This document shows positions 57,754 through 64,000 of a stretch of 64,000 nt of DNA, one piece after another (the first letter of the stretch is position 1; each line of letters starts with the position of its first letter). The notes beneath the pieces were generated by a model. The model searched no databases. It was not told the origin of the DNA and worked only from the letters and a program-made list of their open reading frames with translations. Both the position numbers and the translations under genes were made by a program. Where the stretch lies: positions 1 through 64,000 of the forward strand of contig NZ_RXNU01000001.1 in assembly GCF_003966225.1 (NCBI RefSeq), read 5' to 3'. This DNA is from Shewanella canadensis. Its GTDB lineage: Bacteria; Pseudomonadota; Gammaproteobacteria; Enterobacterales; Shewanellaceae.

Positions 57754-58218
57754 ATGCGAACCCTGTTATTCGTTATCTGTACTCTGTTGACCAGCTTTGC
57801 TCAGGCATCATCTTACGCTGAAGGCGATCTGGTTTCTCAGATACAACTTCAGGACCAGTTTGAAAATGAGATTAGTGTTTCTGAAGACACCCGGACCTTG
57901 CTTTTTAGTCGTAACATGAAAGGCGGAGATATCATCAAAGAGGCACTTGAGGTGCTGACGGCAGAGCAAAAACAAGCATCAGATAAGCTGGTTTATGTCG
58001 CTGACGTAAGTGGCATGCCTTCCTTGATTGCTAAATTTGTCGCTATTCCTCAAATGAAAGATCTCACCTTTTCCATCGCATTGGACAGAGAGGGAGAAAC
58101 GACGCGTTTGTTGCCTTCAGAAAAAGATCAGGCAACCTTAATCAAGTTAGAACGCTTAAAAGTGATGAGTGTAAGTACCTTCGATTCCAGTGCTGAACTC
58201 ATTAAGGCATTGAGATAG
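57754..58218 (+). CDS. Periplasmic protein of unknown function
   Basis: A signal peptide (MRTLLFVICTLLTSFAQA, cut before SSY) is followed by 136 residues with an alternating strand-helix pattern (ISVSEDTRTLLFSRN, then a helix, then KLVYVADVSGMPSLIA, then LTFSIALDRE, then LIKLERLKV). This resembles a thioredoxin-like fold without a CXXC motif, so a redox role is not supported. I do not recognise the family beyond being a small Shewanella-type periplasmic protein. It has its own terminator. Confidence 0.8.
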   Translation: MRTLLFVICTLLTSFAQASSYAEGDLVSQIQLQDQFENEISVSEDTRTLLFSRNMKGGDIIKEALEVLTAEQKQASDKLVYVADVSGMPSLIAKFVAIPQMKDLTFSIALDREGETTRLLPSEKDQATLIKLERLKVMSVSTFDSSAELIKALR

Positions 58219-58246
58219 AGAGCGCTCTATCCCGTTAAACAGATAT

Positions 58247-58275
58247 AAAAAATGGGCTTAATTGCCCATTTTTTT
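58247..58275 (+). terminator. Terminator after the periplasmic protein gene
   Basis: An 11-bp stem (AAAAAATGGGC / GCCCATTTTTT) with a 6-base loop is bounded by A and T runs, so it can stop transcripts from both sides, including the leftward YdcH-like gene. Confidence 0.92.
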
Positions 58276-58294
58276 ATAACTCAAACCGTGTGTG

Positions 58295-58516
58295 CTAAAT
58301 AAGTTGTGGTGTATTCTTTAAAATTGTATGTATCTCTTCCTTAAGATGAAGCTTCTTTCTCTTGAGATCATGAACCTCATTGGTAAAGCTACTGGAACTA
58401 TGTTGCTCTAACTCCTTAATTTCATCATCCAACGCATTATGCTTGTTAAACTTCTTTAGGAAGTGTGTGTCTTCGGACTTTAGTTTAGTGATGAGCTCTC
58501 TGTATTCTGGAAACAT
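58295..58516 (-). CDS. YdcH/DUF465-family small protein
   Basis: Starting at the ATG at 58516 (AGGAG lies 9 bases upstream), the product is 73 residues: MFPEYRELITKLKSEDTH, then NKHNALDDEIKELE, then VHDLKRKKLHLKEEIHTIL. This follows E. coli YdcH closely, a basic helical protein of unknown function. A longer frame begins 22 codons upstream but lacks a ribosome site and adds a stretch that YdcH does not have. The protein is predicted to be a two-helix coiled coil. Confidence 0.88.
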   Translation of the reverse strand: MFPEYRELITKLKSEDTHFLKKFNKHNALDDEIKELEQHSSSSFTNEVHDLKRKKLHLKEEIHTILKNTPQLI

Positions 58517-58925
58517 AGTGGTGATCTCCTCCCTGTTTTTTATCTTGTTTATATCTAAATTAGCGCGATTTGTGACCGCCAAATGTGATAGCGGTCAACA
58601 ATTGATAACTCGTCATAAATATCTGCTTGATGGGAAGAGGCCTGAAGTGCGAGCTCTGGCTATCCGATGATGGTAAAGATAATGGCAGGTATAACTCCTT
58701 ATTTTTTAAAGCCACCTATACTGGTACTGAACCAATATATCTCGATCTGTGTCTGTGAGTGACGCAGTTTGTTAATGCAGATGAATCGTTTTAGTAACTG
58801 CATTACATCAAAATATTTACTTGCCACCCAATAAAGTGTGATCGAGCTTGCCTTTTTGGCTTCGATACTAGGTTAAAGTCGCAAACAGAAGAATTTTTTT
58901 ATCAAAATTGAAAGGGGTTTTCATA
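58517..58925. other. Region upstream of udp
   Basis: About 410 bases without a gene. A CRP-like half site (AAGTGTGATCGAGC, about 58833) may matter for udp, which is CRP/CytR-controlled in enterics, but the second half is missing. Confidence 0.4.
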
Positions 58926-59684
58926 ATGTCAGATGTATTTCACTTGGGATTGACCAAAAAAATGTTGGATGGGGCGAACTTGGCGATTGTGCCTGGTGAT
59001 CCTGAGCGTGTTAAGAAAATTGCCGAGTTGATGGAAGGCGCTACGTTCCTGGCCAGCCATCGTGAATATACAAGCTACCTTGCCTATATCGACGGCAAAG
59101 CTGTAGTTGTATGTTCTACCGGTATTGGTGGACCATCGACCTCTATCGCAGTTGAAGAGTTAGCTCAGCTAGGTGTTACCACCTTCCTGCGTGTCGGTAC
59201 GACCGGCGCTATCCAGCCTCAAGTGAATGTTGGTGATGTTATCGTAACTCAAGCTTCGGTTCGTCTCGATGGCGCAAGTCTGCACTTTGCTCCTATGGAG
59301 TATCCAGCCGTTGCTAACTTCGAATGTACTACAGCTATGGTAGAAGCAACTCGTGATGCAGGCCTGGAGCCACACATTGGTATTACAGCCTCTTCTGATA
59401 CCTTCTATCCTGGTCAAGATCGTTACGATACTGTCTCTGGTCGAGTAACGCGTCAGTACAGAGGAATGATGCAAGAGTGGCAAGACCTTGGCGTGCTTAA
59501 CTATGAGATGGAATCTTCGACGCTATTTACCATGTGTGCTTCGCAAGGTTGGCGTGCGGCATGTGTTGCGGGTGTGATTGTAAACCGTACACAGCAAGAG
59601 ATCCCTGATGAAGCTACGATGAAGAAAACTGAAGTGAGTGCAGTTTCTATCGTCGTTGCAGCAGCGAAGAAATTACTGGCTTAA
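58926..59684 (+). CDS. udp: Uridine phosphorylase
   Basis: It catalyses phosphorolysis of uridine to uracil and ribose-1-phosphate. The ATG at 58926 has AAAGGGG 8 to 9 bases upstream and gives 252 residues (E. coli 253); a TTG six codons earlier is less likely. Family markers: [47 protein letters not shown] and the MESSTLF segment that binds ribose. It faces the tsx-type porin gene across a shared terminator, which suits nucleoside uptake and use. Confidence 0.96.
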   Translation: MSDVFHLGLTKKMLDGANLAIVPGDPERVKKIAELMEGATFLASHREYTSYLAYIDGKAVVVCSTGIGGPSTSIAVEELAQLGVTTFLRVGTTGAIQPQVNVGDVIVTQASVRLDGASLHFAPMEYPAVANFECTTAMVEATRDAGLEPHIGITASSDTFYPGQDRYDTVSGRVTRQYRGMMQEWQDLGVLNYEMESSTLFTMCASQGWRAACVAGVIVNRTQQEIPDEATMKKTEVSAVSIVVAAAKKLLA

Positions 59685-59736
59685 ATCCTTTAAGTTGAGC
59701 TTCCCTGCAGTTAGCTCATTGATGGTTTAAGTTAAT

Positions 59737-59762
59737 AAAAAGGCGCCTCAGGCGCCTTTTTT
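59737..59762. terminator. Bidirectional terminator between udp and the tsx-like gene
   Basis: AAAAAGGCGCC and GGCGCCTTTTT form an 11-bp stem with a TCA loop, bordered by A and T runs. Confidence 0.93.
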
Positions 59763-59800
59763 GATCTTGTGCTTAATCATCACAGTCATTTCACCAAAGA

Positions 59801-60553
59801 TTAGAAATGATATTTAGCGATGACCGAATAGGTGTTCTGGTCGACACCTTTCACCCCGTACTTGTTCTTCCAGTAATCATACTCGACACCGACAAGGAAT
59901 TTGTTTTTCTTGTGGCTACCGAAGATGACCGCGCCCAGATCATATTTCAGCTGAGGGTTGAAGTGAAAGTTCTCTTCATAGCCTTGGTTATCGGCAGAGA
60001 ATACCCAGTCAAAGAAACCATCGAATACTATGTTCGAATTGCCAACGGGAAAGTCCATTCTAAAGGCGGGAGTTATCTGCCAACCGTCACTGATATTGCC
60101 GCTGCTGATGGCTTCACGTCGATAAGTATTGAGCTGAAAGTAGCTAAAGTAAGGGATAGCTATATCCATGCCCAGACCGTACAGGAAGCTCTTAACCGGC
60201 CCTTCACCCTCTTCGAAGGTCATGGCCAGAGACAGGTCGGTTACAGGGCCAAAGCCAATCTCTTTCCCGGAAATTTTACCGGCACTGAGTCGAGTCGAAA
60301 TTTCACCGTAGGTCGTGCTGTCACTACTGACGTTCGAACCGTTGAAATAGATCAGATCCTGAAACGCAAACCAGTCACCATATTGCCATGCACCGGCAGT
60401 TTCGAAGGTGAAAGTGGTTTGCTTATCGGAAGGAGCAAGATCGTAGTTGTCACCGTATAACGCGGTCACGCTGGCATCCCACCAGTGGATTAGATCATCG
60501 GCCATCGCCTGTGGTGTGGCGAGAAGCGCGAGTAAAAGCCATTTTTTGTTCAT
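59801..60553 (-). CDS. Nucleoside-specific outer-membrane channel (Tsx/OmpK family)
   Basis: The 250-residue protein has a signal peptide (MNKKWLLLALLATPQAMA) and then an alternating strand pattern consistent with a 12-strand barrel. It carries the Tsx/OmpK-type motifs DLIHWWDASVTALYGDNY near the start, WFAFQDLIYFNG, and a terminal strand ending in the aromatic-rich YSVIAKYHF. It likely admits nucleosides across the outer membrane. It is convergent with udp, and the two share a terminator, so their functional link is by position. Confidence 0.9.
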   Translation of the reverse strand: MNKKWLLLALLATPQAMADDLIHWWDASVTALYGDNYDLAPSDKQTTFTFETAGAWQYGDWFAFQDLIYFNGSNVSSDSTTYGEISTRLSAGKISGKEIGFGPVTDLSLAMTFEEGEGPVKSFLYGLGMDIAIPYFSYFQLNTYRREAISSGNISDGWQITPAFRMDFPVGNSNIVFDGFFDWVFSADNQGYEENFHFNPQLKYDLGAVIFGSHKKNKFLVGVEYDYWKNKYGVKGVDQNTYSVIAKYHF

Positions 60554-60894
60554 CTCATTACCTTTTTATTATTAATGCGGCCATTTGGCCGCTATCTATA
60601 ACAATCTCTGCACTCTGAGTTGCATTTATTGATTGTTGAAAAACATCGATCGCCAAGGGTACGGCGAAGCTAAATTGAGAGGAGATGCTGAGCATCCACC
60701 TCTTAGGGCGGAGAATATATTCATAAAGGCACTATTGTTCAAAGGGTTTGTTACTGTTTTGGGATAAATTGGCATAAATATCCGCTAAATTTGGGGTTAT
60801 AATCATAATGAAATTATTTGTGACATATTATGTCGCGAAGGGCATAAACAACTGATATAGTGTTTTGACGGATACTCACATTTCAGGGGGAAAT
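60554..60894. other. Intergenic region between the tsx-like gene and nfeD
   Basis: About 340 bases, with divergent promoters expected. A loose CRP-like sequence (TTGTGACATATTATGTCGCG, about 60818) is present. No gene is seen. Confidence 0.4.
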
Positions 60895-61350
60895 ATGGAG
60901 CTATCAAATCCCATCATTATCTGGGGCTGTATCGGACTGGCATTGATGCTGGCGGAGATCATTATTCCCGGGGGAATCGTCATCTTGCTCGGTGGCGCCT
61001 GTCTGGTTGTCGCATCGGCACTGGCTATCGGGTTAGTCGAAGGAATAGTGCAAAGCCTCACACTCTGGTTTATCGTTTCTATTGTTTTGTTGTTAGGTTT
61101 CAGGCAGCTTACCCAAAAACTGGTTGGCGGAGATTCTCACGTTGATAATACCGATGAGGAACTCGATATCTATAATCAGACTGCCGTCGTTAAAGAGACT
61201 ATCGGTCCGGCGCAACATCAGGGGCGTATCGAATTTCAGGGTATCGAATGGTCGGCACTTGGCGATGGTAGTGAAATCGCTGCAGGGACTCGCGTCAGGA
61301 TCATCTGCCGGGATAATATCGCCTTGGTTGTTGAACCCTGCCATGAGTAA
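60895..61350 (+). CDS. NfeD-family membrane protein
   Basis: The ATG at 60895 is preceded by AGGGGG; an upstream start is not needed. The 151-residue protein has three hydrophobic helices (about 8-70) and a C-terminal OB-fold domain (about 85-150; the segment RIEFQGIEWSALGDGSEIAAGTRVRI) typical of NfeD. Such proteins partner with SPFH proteins at membrane microdomains. Two SPFH genes follow directly. Short direct repeats occur in the gap to the next gene. Confidence 0.9.
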   Translation: MELSNPIIIWGCIGLALMLAEIIIPGGIVILLGGACLVVASALAIGLVEGIVQSLTLWFIVSIVLLLGFRQLTQKLVGGDSHVDNTDEELDIYNQTAVVKETIGPAQHQGRIEFQGIEWSALGDGSEIAAGTRVRIICRDNIALVVEPCHE

Positions 61351-61406
61351 CTAAACAATAAGCAATTCAGCATGAGTAATTAAGTATGACTCAACAAGTT
61401 TAATGA

Positions 61407-61428
61407 TGAGCCCAGCTTTTTGGGCTCA
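61407..61428 (+). terminator. Weak hairpin between nfeD and the first SPFH gene
   Basis: TGAGCCCA and TGGGCTCA form an 8-bp stem with a 6-base T-rich loop. No strong T-run follows, so readthrough into the SPFH genes is likely. Confidence 0.5.
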
Positions 61429-61501
61429 GAGTTTTAGTGCAGCGTTAGTTAATAAGTGCACTTAGTTTAAGTACAGTTAGTTTAAGTTAAGGAAGGAATC
61501 T

Positions 61502-62464
61502 ATGTTTGTATTTACAATTTTTGTCCTGTTTGTCTTTTTTATTCTCTATAAGCTGTTGTTAATTGTCCCTATGCGTGAGGTCAATGTGATCGAACGTCTG
61601 GGTAAATTTCGGGCCGTGCTTAAACCCGGTTTTCATTTTCTTATTCCCTTCTTCGACCGCGTGGCCTATAAGCATGAGATCCGTGAGCAGGTGCTGGATG
61701 TGCCGCCACAGAGTTGTATCTCGAAAGATAACACTCAGCTTGAGGTCGATGGTTTAGTCTATCTCAAGGTGATGGATGGCAAACTGGCTAGCTATGGTAT
61801 CGAAAATTATCGTCTCGCGGCGGTGAACCTGGCTCAAACAACCATGCGTTCAGAAATAGGTAAACTGTCCTTAAGTCAGACCTTCTCTGAGAGAGACAGT
61901 CTCAATGAGTCGATCGTACGTGAGATCGATAAAGCCTCAGACCCATGGGGAATTAAAGTGCTTCGCTATGAGATAAAGAACATTACTCCGTCTCGTAAGG
62001 TGATACACACACTCGAAAAACAGATGGAAGCCGAGCGGAGTAAGCGCGCGGAGATCACCTTAGCGAATGCAGAGAAAGCTGCGATGATTAACCTCTCAGT
62101 GGGCGAGCGACAAGAGGCGATCAATGTCTCCGAGGGCCAGAAGCAAAAACGCATCAACGAGGCTAAAGGTACGGCGCAAGAGATCAGTATTATTGCCAAG
62201 GCAAAGGCTGAGGGGATGGAGCTTGTCTCAACCGCGCTGGCGTTAGATGGCGGACACGAAGCGATGAACATGCAGCTTAAAGAGCAGTTTATCGGTCAGG
62301 TAGGCAAAATACTCAACGAGGCCGAAATTTCCGTTGTTCCGGCCGAGATGGCAAAGTTGGAAGGCTTCTTCGAAGGTATGGAGCAGGTGACTCATGCTGT
62401 GAGTTCTGGCTCTGCAGCTTCAAGCCCAGTCAGTAAAAATTCAGTGAAAGGAGGTCGCTCATGA
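61502..62464 (+). CDS. SPFH/band-7 (stomatin-like) membrane protein, first copy
   Basis: The 320-residue protein has one N-terminal transmembrane helix (about 3-22), then the SPFH/band-7 domain (REVNVIERLGKFRAVLKPGFHFLIPFFDRVAYK) and a coiled-coil helix rich in Ala, Glu and Lys (about 180-250). It resembles QmcA and prohibitin-like proteins that form membrane microdomain scaffolds. A good GGAAGGAAT ribosome site precedes the ATG. It overlaps the next gene by 4 bases. With nfeD it forms the classic NfeD-SPFH pair. Confidence 0.92.
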   Translation: MFVFTIFVLFVFFILYKLLLIVPMREVNVIERLGKFRAVLKPGFHFLIPFFDRVAYKHEIREQVLDVPPQSCISKDNTQLEVDGLVYLKVMDGKLASYGIENYRLAAVNLAQTTMRSEIGKLSLSQTFSERDSLNESIVREIDKASDPWGIKVLRYEIKNITPSRKVIHTLEKQMEAERSKRAEITLANAEKAAMINLSVGERQEAINVSEGQKQKRINEAKGTAQEISIIAKAKAEGMELVSTALALDGGHEAMNMQLKEQFIGQVGKILNEAEISVVPAEMAKLEGFFEGMEQVTHAVSSGSAASSPVSKNSVKGGRS

Positions 62465-63396
62465 TTGCAGGAATAAATACAGATCTAATCGTATTGGGCA
62501 TTTGGGGGCTTATCTTTGCCGTCTTTATTATTAAGCTGTTTCAATCGATTCGTTTAGTGCCGACTAAATCGGCTTATATCGTAGAGCGTCTTGGTAAATA
62601 TCATTCGACTCTGGATGCAGGTTTTCATGCCCTGGTCCCTTTTGTAGACAAGGTATCCTACATTCACGATCTTAAAGAGGAGACTATCGATGTTCCTCCC
62701 CAGGAGTGTTTCTCCAGCGATGAAGTGAATGTTGAAGTCGATGGCGTGATCTATATCTCGGTGGTGGATCCGGTTAAGGCCAGCTATGGTGTGACAGATT
62801 ACCGCTATGCCGCGATACAGCTGGCTCAGACCACCACTCGTTCAGTGATAGGCACCTTAGATCTCGACCGCACCTTCGAAGAACGTGACGTGATCAGCGC
62901 CAAAGTGGTTGAAGTACTCGATCAGGCTGGCGCCATGTGGGGCATCCGTGTACATCGCTACGAGATAAAGAATATTACTCCGCCGGAAACGGTGAAAAAT
63001 GCCATGGAGATGCAGGTGAATGCAGAACGTGAGCGCCGTGCACTGCTGGCGAAGAGTGAGGGTGATAAGCAGAGTAAGATCAACCGCTCCGAAGGTATCA
63101 AAGCCGAGATGATTAACCTCTCGGAAGGTGAGATGCAAAAACGTATCAACGAAGCGGAAGGTAAAGGTGAGGAGATCTTAACGATTGCCAAGGCAACCGC
63201 CGAGTCTATCGAACTAATGGCTACCGTTATTGCCGCCCCCGGTGGTATGAATGTGGTTCGGATGCAGCTTGGTGCTCAATACCTTAAGCAGTTCGACGGT
63301 CTGAGCAGTGGGGCCAGCAGGGTTGTGCTTCCAGGGAATATGATGGACTTCGATCACTGGATGAACAGTATAGGTCTGGAAGAGAGTAAGTCCTGA
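62461..63396 (+). CDS. SPFH/band-7 (stomatin-like) membrane protein, second copy
   Basis: This 311-residue paralogue of the preceding protein starts at ATGA overlap (62461), with AGGAGG upstream, so it is translationally coupled. It has an N-terminal helix (about 9-28), the SPFH region (SAYIVERLGKYHSTLDAGFHALVPFVDKVSYIHDLKEE) and a coiled-coil tail. The two SPFH proteins may form mixed oligomers, by family analogy with HflK/HflC. No protease gene lies beside them. Confidence 0.92.
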   Translation: MIAGINTDLIVLGIWGLIFAVFIIKLFQSIRLVPTKSAYIVERLGKYHSTLDAGFHALVPFVDKVSYIHDLKEETIDVPPQECFSSDEVNVEVDGVIYISVVDPVKASYGVTDYRYAAIQLAQTTTRSVIGTLDLDRTFEERDVISAKVVEVLDQAGAMWGIRVHRYEIKNITPPETVKNAMEMQVNAERERRALLAKSEGDKQSKINRSEGIKAEMINLSEGEMQKRINEAEGKGEEILTIAKATAESIELMATVIAAPGGMNVVRMQLGAQYLKQFDGLSSGASRVVLPGNMMDFDHWMNSIGLEESKS

Positions 63397-63426
63397 TTAG
63401 GGAGATAGGTTGAGACCAGGCCAATC

Positions 63427-63478
63427 TATTTAAGGATAGTATTTAAGGCTAGTATTTATGAATAGTATTTAAGGATAG
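63427..63478 (+). repeat. Four 13-bp tandem repeats
   Basis: TATTTAAGGATAG occurs four times in a row (units at 63427, 63440, 63453 and 63466); units 1 and 4 are identical, unit 2 has one change and unit 3 two. It lies between the second SPFH gene and the small membrane protein gene. Confidence 0.9.
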
Positions 63479-63507
63479 CTAGTCTGGTGTCGAAATGGAG
63501 TTCTTTG

Positions 63508-63954
63508 ATGAAAATAAGCCAAACACCTTTTCAGTATGGGTGGTACTGGATAAGCCAGAACCTTTATATGGCATTGTGTGCAATATTAGGAGGCTGGCTT
63601 GCCAGCGGTAAAGCAACACCTGTTTATGTAACAAGAGTCGCTGTAGGTAGCTTTATTGGGATTTTGTGTGCAGAGTTCATCTCATTGGTTTATCTGAATT
63701 TGCGGCATCGCCCTTGGCGAAACGAACTTGAGGTAGATCATCTTGGCGTGAAGTTCCAGAGCTGGGGAAAGCAACGAGAACTGAGCTGGCAGCAAATTAC
63801 CAAAGTTAAAATGCCCAAGTCTATTCGTTTTCCTATGAGTGATTTACGCTTTTATTGTGGCGAAAACAACAAAACATCATGTAATTTGAGGTATTTTTCA
63901 CCGGACGATCGAGAAAGAATTGTCGATAGGATTAAGCTCTATCAACCTCATTGA
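63508..63954 (+). CDS. Small membrane protein with a PH-like domain
   Basis: The ATG at 63508 has GGAG 8 bases upstream; a GTG seven codons earlier lacks one. The 148-residue protein has two transmembrane helices (about 17-35 and 44-64) and a soluble C-terminal half with alternating strands (NELEVDHLGVKFQS, QRELSWQQITKVKM, DLRFYCG) that resembles bacterial PH-like or YcxB-type domains. I do not recognise a named family. It lies downstream of the SPFH genes, 111 bases after the last stop. Confidence 0.75.
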   Translation: MKISQTPFQYGWYWISQNLYMALCAILGGWLASGKATPVYVTRVAVGSFIGILCAEFISLVYLNLRHRPWRNELEVDHLGVKFQSWGKQRELSWQQITKVKMPKSIRFPMSDLRFYCGENNKTSCNLRYFSPDDRERIVDRIKLYQPH

Positions 63955-64000
63955 ATATACCCACTAACGCATAGCATTTGCAGAGCAACATCTTTATTCG

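Overview
The window is chromosomal DNA of a marine gammaproteobacterium, almost certainly a Shewanella. The reasons are the run pdhR-aceE-aceF-lpdA, GGDEF/EAL, patatin, pepO, acnB, rsd, hemE, GGDEF/EAL, purD/purH, zntR-like, SO_0444-type permease, together with an OmcA/MtrC-type multiheme cytochrome lipoprotein and many c-di-GMP proteins. Species is not assigned. Gene assignments rest on recognised motifs and remembered family sequences; no search was run.

Layout. 1-346: end of an rRNA operon (23S 3' end, 5S, terminator). 1.0-7.6 kb, minus strand: pilA-pilB-pilC-pilD-coaE-zapD-yacG-mutT, the usual type IV pilus plus housekeeping cluster. 8.4-11.2 kb: nadC diverging from ampD-ampE. 11.6-18.4 kb: pyruvate dehydrogenase genes pdhR-aceE-aceF-lpdA, with a perfect PdhR operator overlapping the predicted promoter. 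18.5-27.8 kb: a 1485-residue propeller/PAS/GGDEF/EAL sensor, a PlpD-like patatin autotransporter, a MITE-like element and a PepO lipoprotein. 28-34 kb: a HAD phosphatase, acnB (GTG start), rsd and hemE. 34.5-40.3 kb: a second GGDEF/EAL protein and a 1001-residue lipoprotein of nine Ig-like repeats. 40.6-45.8 kb: purHD, then a zinc-type MerR regulator with a textbook 20-bp-spacer promoter driving itself and a Cu/Zn efflux permease that carries a tandem Cys-pair repeat. 46.3-49.5 kb: a nine-CXXCH OmcA/MtrC-family lipoprotein and a DUF4382 lipoprotein. 49.9-55.3 kb: YebC-family protein, LysR regulator divergent from an EmrA/EmrB-like pump, ElaA acetyltransferase and a small protein. 55.5-58.5 kb: a 71-bp tandem repeat running into the TTG start of a radical SAM gene, then an MscS channel, a periplasmic protein and a YdcH-type protein. 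58.9-64 kb: uridine phosphorylase facing a Tsx-type nucleoside porin, an NfeD gene followed by two SPFH genes, and a small membrane protein.

Most of the window is ordinary core genome. The least expected structure is at 55519-55747. Three tandem 71-bp units each carry a Shine-Dalgarno-like sequence, a TTG start and a 24-codon frame whose TGA overlaps the next TTG; the last overlap is the radical SAM start codon. Other points worth a look are the Cys-pair repeat in the efflux permease, the nine-heme cytochrome without a visible MtrA/MtrB partner, a MITE with a probable relative near the left end of the window, and small tandem repeats in the SPFH region.
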